A stretch of DNA of 64,000 bases from NCBI GenBank assembly GCA_029747015.1, contig JAKOGI010001572.1, positions 62,001 to 126,000 on the forward strand, given 5' to 3'. The stretch's first letter is position 1. The number at the start of each line of letters is the position of its first letter. This DNA comes from Carnegiea gigantea. Taxonomy: Eukaryota; Streptophyta; Magnoliopsida; Caryophyllales; Cactaceae. The notes beneath the pieces are model-generated. The model worked only from the letters and a program-made list of their open reading frames with translations, was not told the DNA's origin and searched no databases. The translations under genes and the position numbers were made by a program. Below, piece after piece: positions 23,691 through 35,100 of this stretch.

Positions 23691-24104
23691 GGCCCTGTTC
23701 GGCAAAATTAGCGATTCAAGTAGTGGATAGCGATTTAGGTAGCGGATAACTGTTCAGGTAGCGGATAGCGTTTCTAATTTAGCTGTTAGCGGATAGCTGT
23801 TTGGAAGAGTAGTTGAATAAAATATGTTCGGTAAATTTAGCTGTTGGATTAGTTGATTAATGTACATTAACATAAAAAGATATAGATAATTTCCAAAGAT
23901 AAAATTTCCAAAGGGTAGTTTTTGGTAAAAAAATATGAAACGCTACTTTTGAATGTAAAATGTTAATACTATTAGCTTTTAAAAAACTTTACTTAAAACG
24001 CTAAACGCTACTTGAAATGCTAGTCAAAACACTACATTACCGAACACTAAAAATTACATGATGAGTGTATTGACTTACCCAAAACGCTGTTACCGAACAC
24101 GCCC
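23691..24104. mobile_element. hAT-like MITE
   Basis: The left end reads GGCCCTGTTCGGCAAAATTA. The right end, complemented, reads GGGCGTGTTCGGTAACAGCG, giving imperfect inverted ends with a shared TGTTCGG core. The flanks TTTAGTTA and TTAGTAAT are compatible with a 7-8-bp target duplication of TTAGTAA carrying one change. The interior has subterminal repeats such as TAGCGGATAGC. It is 414 bp with no coding capacity. Confidence 0.75.
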
Positions 24105-24636
24105 TTAGTAATTTAAAAAATATATATAAAAAAAAGTTTTCAAGTTCAACGAGTTGTGCCGGTCTAACCCGGTTTGACGGTAAACCGGGCCAACCGGGCC
24201 AACATCGGTCCAAAAGGTCCGACCGGTTGAACTATCAACCTATTCGGTCGACCGGATCGATCACTGGGTCGGTTCTCTCAACTTTGTTGCACTCCACTCA
24301 AAGAATCTTCATTTTGATTATATACGGTCGTTGGTGCCAAATTCGAACCATGAAGTAGGAGTCATGGTCGTTCCGGTGCAGGAACCAAGTAAACAGAGGC
24401 TATTCACCGAAATTTTCCGGTCCAACCACAGCCGTCCCGGGTCGACCGAATTGGATGGATTGGCCAGTTTTGTCCGAGTCTTTCCAGTTCACCAGTCCAA
24501 ACAAGTGAATGCTTTCACTAGATCGGTGAGGACACTAGTTCCTAGTCAAACCGGTTCAATCGGATGGTCCGATCTAGTTTTCATAACATTGATTAATAAA
24601 GAATCAAATTATTATGACAGTTAGAAACTGCAAAAT

Positions 24637-24868
24637 CATATTTATGATTTATGTTCTATTGTTCAGTCTATTTATCATAATGAAAAAGGTTTTGGGTGTA
24701 TAATAATTCGAACTTTGGGGATGATGTAAACCAATAATCCGCCCACCTCTAAGAAATGGCCACCCAAAACTCCGAAAGTATAATATTACATTTATGATTT
24801 ATGTTCTATTGTTTGACCTATTCATCATAATGAAAAGAATTTTTAGGATATAATGATCCGAGCTTTGA
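24637..24868. repeat. imperfect tandem duplication, about 150-bp period
   Basis: TTTATGATTTATGTTCTATT and the following ATCATAATGAAAA...ATAATAATTCGAACTTT at 24641 recur from 24791 as TTTATGATTTATGTTCTATT and ATCATAATGAAAA...ATAATGATCCGAGCTTT. There are two copies only. Confidence 0.7.
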
Positions 24869-25444
24869 ATATATTCATTTTCTATAGTATAAGATCATCT
24901 TAGATTATATTTTTCCGATAATTTCAAATAATATTGCTTCTAAAAAAACAAACATATGAAATTCAACTTCAAAGTGTCTAGATTCATTTTGAAGTTCAAA
25001 TTGTTTGAAAAATGTAATATCATATAACTCCTCACGCTACTCAAACATAAATACTCTCAAAGTTCAGAACACTGAAAGTTATTTCTTATAATCAAATAAC
25101 TAGTTTCCACTGCAACATTACCCTCAGAGTTAAGATTATTATGTTTCAAAAATCCTAATCAAAATTATCAAATTTCTCAATTAAAGAATAAAAAACTCAT
25201 AATTTAAAGTAAAAATAATTACATAAATAACTCCCACACACCATGTGAGTCCTCAGTACTAAGCATGTGCTTGAAATTATACCAACATGTATCAATATAC
25301 ATGCCATGTTATAATAGCGAATTTCATCTATAATAAATACACTATATGTCACGCGGATAACTAAAAAGTAACACAAATTCCGTAATTTGAATTATTTTAC
25401 ATATTTAGCCCATAGTTAGGATTGTCCTGGGTCAATCTGCCCTT

Positions 25445-25481
25445 TGTTTTTTTTTTTTGGGTGGGGGGGGGGGGGGGGGGG
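25445..25481. repeat. poly-T/poly-G tract
   Basis: A T run of about 12 bases passes through GGGTGGG into a G run of about 19 bases. The orientation is reverse-complementary to the poly-C/poly-A tracts seen elsewhere in the window. Confidence 0.9.
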
Positions 25482-25775
25482 ATACCACAAAATTAGGCAC
25501 CTTAATGTGACCCTTTACAAATAGAAGGCCACTTCGTCTTCACATCCGACCACGAGTAGATTATCACAATGCCATTTAGTTAGCGACCACCAAGTCCATG
25601 ACAAGATTTTCCCAATCTCAAGGAATTGGCACAATTGATCAAAGAGTTTAGAGCAGTTATTTGCAGATTATACAGTTAGAGATATATTCAGGGCATTACT
25701 GCTGAGAATAAAACACAATTTCCGTCTGCAGCATTCTTTAAGACATGGAAAGAGAGAAAAAAAAACCACCCCTAT

Positions 25776-26069
25776 TCAAATAGGACAAAGAGAAGCTACA
25801 TAAGATCCATCAGAATATTTTAAGCCCTTCAAAGATGCAGAGCGCAAGTCAGAAGTGATGACTGCTGTTGAAAGGCCGAAGGTATGGTCCAGATGTTGCG
25901 AATCTCCACTTGTCTCATTGTTGTCGGGGCTCTGGACAAGTGCTTCAAGAGCAACATTCAGACCCATGGAATTGGGGTCAGTCACAAATCTGCAAAAAGT
26001 CAAATCATAAGTTGGAATTAGACTGTTAAAATGCTCACGTCCCATAAAGCCCCTCTCTCACCTTCGCAA

Positions 26070-26103
<34 letters not shown>

Positions 26104-29100
26104 GAGGGATAGAAATGTCGATGTGAGGAGAATGTAAAACCAAAGACTAGCACCAATCCCCAAAGAGTGCAGACCCTCATACACCTGATTGCTTCACAAC
26201 ATATCGATCAGAATATGAACCAGCACTTGCGTAAGCACTTTTAAGGGGGCCAAACAATGAAAGACTAACATACCTTGCCTCAAAGCTCATACCGTCAGAA
26301 CACATTGACGTGCATAAAGAACAGACAATCCAAGGAGGAAGATATGCATCCTTTATCTCAATGCTGTAGCAGATACCACACGTTGAACCATCCATAAGTT
26401 CACCGTCTGTACCTATAAATCCCTTCAGCTGCAAGGCATCAGCTCTCTTGATCTCTGTGCACCTTATCTGCAAAAAGAATTCCTGAACTGAATAAACAAA
26501 TACAAAAACAGCAGCCAAGTAAATTAATTGCTTAACTTAAAACTAGAATTTATTTATATATCTGATGCATTCGTCAGGCACAAATGAACTAAAGCAGGAA
26601 CAACCACCAGCCTCGCACTTTGCAATATGCCCATCAATTCGCACTGATTATAAAAAGCATCCAAGTATGTCCACTATTTGAACTCCTAAGGGTGCCCTCT
26701 GGATAATATTTCAATTTCAGCTTGGGCCGTAGCGGAGTAAAGTGAAATGCATCGTTAAACTCTTATCTACTTTCTCTTTCAAGGAGGAGTTGCCCTTCAA
26801 TGGTTTTTAATCCAGGGTTGAATAGGAATAGCCTCTGCAATTCAGAGTTAAGGTTGCTACATCTAAACTACCCCAGCACCTTCCTAGGCAAGACTCTTGA
26901 GCATGGTTCAGGATTAGGGTGGAAAGTCTAACTGACTAAGACTAATAGAGTGATACCAGTTTAACTGAGAATAAAATCTACCAAAAGTAGACTCGGGATA
27001 CTGAAAATGCAAAGACAGGCTCACCTCCGGAGTAGAAAGAGCAGCATGAAGAAAAGGCATTGGAGCACACAAAAGGGGCACATCCGCACTGGTCAACGTC
27101 GCCAATGTAGACAACAAAGACCTGAAGAAAAGAAGAACCCCAAATGATATAGGCTGGGGGAAAAAATGGCATTAAATAGAAATATCCATTCCTATACAAA
27201 ATGAGCAAGGGTCCCACCTGTAATTTAATAAAAAATCGTAGAGGCCATGGACACTATCGTTTCCATTAAATGCTAACAATGACTGGGGGCTGTTGTCCAA
27301 ATCTGGCATGGAACACGAACGTTTGGCCTGCAATTCTTAAGTAGCAAATAGTAAGTAAACCAATGTAATACCTATGAGTGGCACGACTCATATTATATTT
27401 TAGTAATATTTCTGATATGAACCCAAATGTTTTTACAACTTTGAAAATCAAAAAGGAAAATACAAAACATATGTGAAATTATAATGTCCCCATAACACAT
27501 TAAAAGAGCCAACAAAGATACAAATGATCGAAAGAAATAAAGCAACTAATTAAGCAGATTTGAAGAAGTTGGTAGAAAGTTAAAATAAATCAATTTCATT
27601 TAGGAAGACTCAAAAGAGATATTGCTCATGTGCAAAAAAAGAAAATAAAAAAGAGGAAAGAAGAGAGAAGGTGGGGAGATCTTCAAACAACATGGTACAG
27701 TAGACAAACCAATAACATACGATGCTTATCCAACACTTAGGGCTTCACCCAGCTTTATGTATCTCTATATATTTATATTATGGAGTAAGAAGAGCAATAG
27801 AACACAAGGCAACCTTGTTCCAGGAACAAGCTATAAAACCTAAGGCAACCTTTTCCAGGAATAGTCATTCTGTCCTTTTGCACTCTGAACATCTGAACTC
27901 AGATTTACTCTCTGTTACTTTCCTCCTAGTTGTTACATGTGATCAAGATATAGCATTATAGCATGATATCACAATGAAGCCATATTTTTCAAACACTACA
28001 TGGTTAACCAATGAATGATAAACCAACTAAGAAAAGATGAACGGCTGACAGCTATTGCAAATTCGGAGCAAAATATAGACAATGGACTAGAGTGAAACCT
28101 GTCCTAAATTATGCTTCTCAATCTCAGAAAGCTCAACCAAATCTTCCCTGCTGATCTGTTCTACTTCTGAACAGCAAAAAGGCATTGAGAAAGAGATATC
28201 CTGGTGACGAAAGGAATAAAGGTGTTAGCCAAGAATTGTCGCAAACAGAGTATAAACCCGAATGGTTGTCATGGGGGGGGGGGGATGAGGAAGGACCAAC
28301 TTAAGTTCAACAGATAATGATTATTTTAAATCCCATTTCAATTTGCAGATGGCTGCAGAACGGATGCAACAGAAATGCAAACCGCACTATGCCACTACTA
28401 TGATTTCATTTTTCTGGTTCCCCATACAGCCAAATGTGGATTCTAATATGGTATCCCTTACAAATCGTGAAAGAAATGTCATATGTATGACACAGATTGC
28501 AACATTTATCAGGTCATTGTATAGTGACAAGAACTGTATCTGTGTGAAGAACAAGGACAAAGGGTAAATCCATTTTGAATGTGTTAAAATATAGTTCAAA
28601 TCAGATCCTTTATACCTCTCCAAAATTGAATGGATGAAGCTAAATGCTACAAACAATATAATGAGTTCAAATGTCAAATCAAGAAAGATTTCATGCTTAT
28701 AGCTTATACAGAGCCCTCATAGAGTTTCCAAAACTTATGCCCAAATACTTCTGATATGATATGAAGGATATGTCAACTCTATATGTACCACCAGCAAAAA
28801 TGTTGTAATGAATAATGATATTTTTCTTTTGCACTGACTGAATCCCTAGAGCTGATGCTTGCCTCCTAGGCCTAAAGCGATAGTAATATGCAAGTCTATG
28901 GAAGCTATCCACAGCATATAGCCTTCCAAGCATCAAGAGCTTTCAGAGTGATGGCAACTTGTCTTATTTGTAGGTTAAAGCTCAACAAAATTATCATACA
29001 GCTCAAAATTCAGTCCTACCCATGGTTACAAAAACCGGACCGGACGGTTGGACCGGTTCGACCGGAAACCGCTGGCCAGTCCAGTACGGAATACACAAAG

Positions 29101-32100
29101 ACCCGCGCTAAGTGTTAAACCGGCCAAACCAGGTCAAACTCGGTCAAAATCGCAGTCGGTTGACCCGGCCGAGCCCCAGTTAGATCGGGGTTAAATTTGG
29201 AATTCTAAATCTGAACCACAACGCCTCTCTCACTGCTCTTTCTCACTTCAACACTGCAACCTCAGCACTCAAAGATTGTTCAGAAGGGGATTGTGAAAGA
29301 GATAGGACTAAGAACCCAAAAAAAAAAAAAAAAGAATTACCCATTCATCAGTCGTCGCCGAACTTCATAGTTCAAGATGCCCCTTCGCCCAAATTTTAGA
29401 GAGAGAGGTGGTTTCTTTTTTGGAGGGGTGGCAGTAGAAGTGTTTTATATTAGTAGCTAGGCATTCGTGCCCTACGCTCTGTGGCCTCTTTTTAAATTTA
29501 TTAATGGGCTTCCAATTCTGAAATAGAGGAAGTTAGAAGCCCAAGTACATGACATGTGCGAATATTGGTGAATTTTCTTTGTTATTATCAAGTCACTATT
29601 TCTTGTATATTTTATGGTGTCTAACATTTCTATTATGTGGAATGTAAGAAAACATAAGAAAAATGAACAATAGCAGAAAGCTAATTACGAATTGGAGGAG
29701 GATTAACCGGGTTTGATCGATCCAACCCGGGTCAATGATAAACCGGGTCAACCGGTTTAATCCGATCATAACGGTCCAATCGTTCGAACCGTTGACCAGC
29801 CTCCTCCACCGGCTCGGTTCTCTTAACACTGGTCCTACCCAATGCAAATTAGCAGAATGCATCAAGTTTTCAGAGTGATGCATCATGTTGGATTTGAATT
29901 TTTAAGACAATTGTCACACTTCAGGTTGGATGGATTTCAACCTTGAAATCAAAAGAATAATAATAAGCCAATCTAAACCTATAGTGTTTCATACAAATAT
30001 CTTGAAGTAAAGAACAAATTTAAAACACCTACCTACATCTGACCTTCCAACATTCTGGGAAAGAGAGAAAAAATCTGACGTCACATCATCGCCGAAGTGA
30101 CCACAATAATGGTAAAAATAAATCAAATGTGTCTGTCAAATCTCTTCTAATATATTGTTGTTCAGCAGCCAGTCAATGTATATAGCATAGGATGGAAGTC
30201 TACCGAGTCAAAACTCAAAACTATCAAATTCTAGACTCAACTGGGGGGGGGGGGCATCTTGAGGCAAATTCCTCTCAACCCCCCCCCCAAAAAAAAAAAC
30301 ACACATAAGCAAGAATAAAGAATAGACCTGCAGGTAGGATACAGGTATGTAAGCCATATCTTGGGTTCAGGTTCAGGTAAATGCAGATGAGCTGTATTTC
30401 AGCTCATGTTTTCAAAGGGCCAAACCATAGATATGAACTTCCCAATCAGGTCAATCCAACAGGTCACAAGTGTAAATTTTGTTTCTTCTCCCAAGACAAA
30501 AAACTGTGAGAGGTGACCCCAAGCACACACATCAGGTGCACCTCAAGCACGGCATGATGCAAAATGTCCCATGACCATGAGGAAGCATCCCAATGTAGCT
30601 CTCAAAGCAAAGTTAGTAGAGAGAGGGGACTACGTGACAACGAAAGTGCCAAGTTTTCTTACAATTAACAATTTTTATTGTCATATAATCACATTTTGGA
30701 AAGAAATCCTCAATTTCTTGCATAAAATTATTTTGAATGCAACACGAAATTCCCAAAAAAAAACAACAACTGATATCAAAACCCATAATTTTCACAGCAA
30801 GGGATGGAAGACCCTAATATTAGAAACCTCATAAAAAGCAGAAGCCTACATCTTACTTCTATATAAAGAGCACTGACTTTATAAAAAAATTTAAAAATTC
30901 TCTGATACAATGAATGTCTCTATAAGTGTTTCAGGGGGGAGGCGAGCGAGGGAAGTGCCTGTAAGTATGATAGCCTATAGTGAATAATAGATCCAAAGTA
31001 AAGAAGCAAAAATTAATATTAAATTTTTAAGTGCCTCTTGTAACATCTATGGACAAAAACAAACCTAATTTGTAGCTTTCATATTCTGAACATTGAAGGC
31101 TTCAAAGTCCATGGATTCAAAATGTGGTCATTTCGTACCAGAAGCGGCGCATCAGAAAGGTAATGAAGTTAAGCAAACTGCTTTTTCACCCTATGACAAC
31201 CATGATATGCAACATGACAGCCTAGAGCAATTTTACAGCACCATGACCGCAACTGAGTTTTGAATCCGTGGTTCAAAATACTACATGAACATGTCAATTC
31301 AACTTGTGACATTGGTTGGTGGTTTCAAACATTATGGGGAATGTAGATGCAATGTTTGTTCAACATCAACATCATTTCTACGCAGCAACACCAACATCAC
31401 CATCATCAACAATAACAACAACAACAATAAGAATAACAATAAGAATAATAGCAATAATATTGTAAAATGTAGGACAAAATGCAGGAAACAGAAAATCGCA
31501 TACACAGCTATAGAAGGATTCCACATAAAATACAAATTATTAAAACAATAATTTTTTTTAAAAAAAATACTATGCAGGCAAAATATGGGAGACACATGCT
31601 GGAGGGAAAATGAAGAGGTGGGGCATACTTACATGCTCCTTCAACAAAGACCTTAAACCTCTTGTTGACTGAGAAATATATGCATTGCATATGCGTTTGG
31701 ATTTCAACGTGCCACCAACCGCAGTGAACATAACCACAAATTGTGATGTACAAACTGTGGAGGCCAAACAAGATCAGAGCTCAGCATCTAGAAGCAACAG
31801 CATAAAAATGGCAGGCTTAAGAGATGTCACGCCATCTACAATACACCTAAAACACAAGCACAAACATGTGGGGCATGCCATTGGCATTAATGATGGAAGA
31901 ATACTAGCTAGGCTATGAAAGAGGACTACAGCACGGTCTGTCTGATATATCCTATAGAGAAAGGTATTCACTTCACCAAGTTCCTCCTACAGCAGGGACC
32001 TATGAATTATGATCATCAGATGGTACGCTCAGCGTCAAATGCAGGACATAAAGAGAAAAACATGTGAGGAATTAGAGGTGCCAGTATTACTCCCTATCAA

Positions 32101-35100
32101 CCATAAACAATGTTTCCATGACACATCATAGGAGGACAAGGTGTTCACCCTCTCTATTCTCCCTTAGTTCTCCCACGACATATGTACACCCACTCTTGGT
32201 GATCTCTATGACTGTGTCTTTCTTTCCTTTAACGCCCACCCCCCCCCCCCCCCCCAAAAAAAGATTGCCATGTACATATTTTTTCTTCCTCGTTTTGATG
32301 TCCCCTCAAATTTCTCACCTCCCTTTGCTTCTCCAATTTTCAAGCTTTGTTATCATAGAGAAACTAAAAGAGATAAGGAAATGCAGAAACGCTTACCATA
32401 GAAAAGATCACACCTGCTTTTCCTGAGCATGTAGTATAGGCTTCTAAAAGAGTCCTCCCAAGCTAGCTTGCGTTTATTCAAGAAATCTGTCTCCATTACA
32501 AACATGTCCACATCAACAGAGTACATTATGAGAAACAAGGGCAGAGTTCCTTTTTTGTTTTTCTTTTTCTTTTTTTTGGGGTTATCATGTTTGGTCCATA
32601 GGGTGTGCGACAAAATCCTTCCGTAGCTATATTCCCACTGTTTTCTTCCTCCCCTTCGCAAAAACAAAAAGTTGGAGCATGGAACCCATTACTTTGATAC
32701 TGAATTTAACATTGGCTCACCTACCTCCACCAATAGATGAACTCAACACTGACATTACAGAAGGCGGCAACAATGATTGAGGATAAATCCATGAATTCAA
32801 ACTACCGAAATCTGTGGAAACTGGAGAGTTTGATGTCAAGCTAATACTTTGATTGCCCGAGTATCCAAGTTGAAGTGAGAAAGGTGTCATGCCATTGTAA
32901 GTGTCACCCATGAGTAATCTATGAAACCTGAAATTGTAATGTATCACAAGATCAACCTACACGGCAAGTCATAGAAGCATGAAGAAATAGTTGACACAGA
33001 AAATCCCTGCTATCACTTGTCATCGTGATTGTTAAGTCCTGTGAGACATCAATTACCGATTTGGGAACAATTTTTTTGGAAGAAAGCTCAAACATAAAGT
33101 TTTCCGAGCCATTCCTTATGCTATCTTTTGGCTGATATGTACGGATAGAAATAGGAGATCCTCCGATAGGTTTGCAACCGCACTTGAGCAAAAAGACAAG
33201 CGGTTCAAGACTTTATCCTTTTGGGAATAGCAGGCTTTTTGTTCCTCTTCTATTGTTGTAATTGATCTTGCAGATAGGCTATTCCTGGGTTAGGCTTTGT
33301 AGGAATGCTTATTCATCATCCTTTCATCTACATGTTTCTTATTAATACAAATGTATACCTACTTTTTCCCTACCCCCCCCCCCCCCAAAAAAAAAGAGTT
33401 CCATTAAAAATGTTTAGATGAGGTTGAGATTATTATAATATAAGTTTGAAGATTTTGAGCAAGATGTTGGTAAGATGGCATCATCAACTTACCTACGCCC
33501 TCATGAACTTCATATATGTTTAGATAGTATCTCACCAGCCAAAAACATTCTCTTGAAATAATCAAAATACAGTGGCAGGATATGCCGAGCTCTCATCCTC
33601 ATTCCCAATCTAATTAGATCAGCTCTCTTTGTCTCCATACAAGGACAGGGCTCCAAAGTAGCAAATCTAAGACCGTACTCATTCCCATACTATCAACTCA
33701 AAGAACAACTCCATTCCTCAACCTCTGTAGTGAAACTGAAATCCTCATGTTCTAGAGTCACCTACTACAAGTCACCATGCTCACAGCAGTTATCAGGAAA
33801 ATATACAAAACCTGATCATGACATCCAGTTACATTTACAAATGATAGATGAGCTCTAAAAATATCACTAAGATAGGAGGACCTTATTGACTCACTAGTAT
33901 CCTGCATCAGAGATTGTCCATGTGGATTTATGAACTATAGATTATTATTGTCTCTGAAGAGAACGCAATATGTCCATGTATACGTAGTAGTCTGTCAAAT
34001 TCATTTAGTGTAAGTGCCCCTAAAACATGTCATGACACAAATATTAGATTCCTTACCGATTTACTGGATGAGAAGACACCATACGCAGGGCTGTTTTAAG
34101 CGTCAAATCAAGAGGAACTTTTCTTCCAGCCACATGTACTTCTGAGCAAAAATTTCCCGAAGATGCTGACTTTACATCCCCAGACTTTCCAGAAACATTA
34201 GGCGGCGAACAAGAAGCAGATGTCTTACGAGCAACCAGTCCTTTCATGACTTTGTCCTGAAATATAAATCAAGTTAGTTTTCCGTAATCAGCTCAAAAAA
34301 GGTGTAATAGCAGAAACAGTGGAATAATACCATGTCAACAGTGTCCATCTGTGAGAACCTGTCACAACCCAATGAAAGCTCAGCCACACTGCAGAACCTG
34401 TGTTGACTATCTTTGCCGGAAGTTTGGCATTGTTTTGAAACAGAATTGTTGGCATTTGTAACTGAAGCATGTGTACTAGCAAAAAGCAAAGGAGAATATA
34501 TAAATCAGTGGCGATAAATACCAGATATGCACACCGCAACAGAATTATTAATAGCTTTCTACTTCTCATGTTGAACTAAAAAAAAAAAAATGGATGCTCT
34601 AGATTTGAGAAATTATACCCATTTTGCTCCCGGTGACTCTTCAGTGTCAAATGTGAAGGTAAAGAACTCTTTATTGCACCCTTACCTTCATTAACTTGAT
34701 TTTCCTACAAGAAACAGATCACAACAGATTGAGCAAAAAAGCAGTTAGCTTGCGCAGCAGCATCATGTGCATTTACACTGAGCATGAGTGACACTACTGC
34801 CTGAGCACTTTAAAACTATACCCTTCCAGTAGTTAATAGAGAAAAATATCATAATGTAAAGCGCCTACAATTCAGTAGTGCAATCACCTTAGAATTTGAT
34901 TTTACACTGAGCAAGCTGAGCCTACTGGTCGGTTTTATTGAAGGATACACTTCATCTAGACGGGTGTCCACATATCTTGTATCCCTTGAGCCCTCAGGCT
35001 TTTTAATGACAGAATCTACCTCCCTCTGTCTGGGGAAAGAGAACAACATCATCAGTCTTACATCTAGGCAACAGAAGACCTCAAATATTCTCAACACACC

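Larger units (their letters stand above)
22556..24287. mobile_element. inner Mutator-like element with 9-bp target duplication
   Basis: It is flanked on both sides by TGCACTCCA (22547-22555 and 24288-24296), a perfect 9-bp direct repeat. The left end begins AGGTTGAGAGAACCGAACTG. The right end, complemented, begins ACAAAGTTGAGAGAACCGAC. Both then run into CCGGTT/GGACCGG-rich sequence. The interior is AT-rich with a duplicated block of about 230 bp and a small MITE. There is no transposase. The 9-bp duplication is characteristic of the Mutator superfamily. Confidence 0.8.
21478..24591. mobile_element. outer Mutator-like element with CCGGTT-rich ends
   Basis: The left end starts CAATGTTAAGAGAACGGACC. 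The right end, read as its complement, starts CAATGTTATGAAAACTAG and reaches CGGACC. The flanks share ATTAATAA (21470-21477 and 24592-24599), eight identical bases, with a ninth differing. It encloses a second member of the same family at 22556-24287. No transposase is visible, so it would be non-autonomous. The Mutator-like call rests on the 9-bp duplication of the inner and the intronic relatives. Confidence 0.65.
24600..25775. other. intergenic and probable 3' flank of the DONSON gene
   Basis: No gene was found. A short tandem duplication lies at 24637-24868, and a T12-G run at 25447-25481. The stretch from about 25500 to 25775 directly follows the DONSON stop codon on the minus strand and probably includes its 3' UTR. 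I could not place a clear AATAAA signal. Confidence 0.5.
28201..31632 (-). other. DONSON intron 9, large and transposon-bearing
   Basis: This is the longest intron (3432 bases). It starts CAT|GTAAGT after exon 9 and ends in CACCAG before exon 10. It holds a Mutator-like element (29023-29832), a poly-G run (28273-28284), G12 and C10-A11 tracts (30243-30299) and an AAC/AAT-rich stretch near 31400. Open frames in it show no protein similarity that I recognise. Confidence 0.85.

Noticed and set aside
24331..24624. A 97-residue plus-strand protein
   Set aside because: It overlaps the right arm of the outer Mutator-like element. The residues come from CCGGTT-type repeats.
31285..31595. Poly-Asn and poly-Leu frames inside DONSON intron 9
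   Set aside because: They come from an AAC/AAT trinucleotide run in an intron and show no other coding signal.
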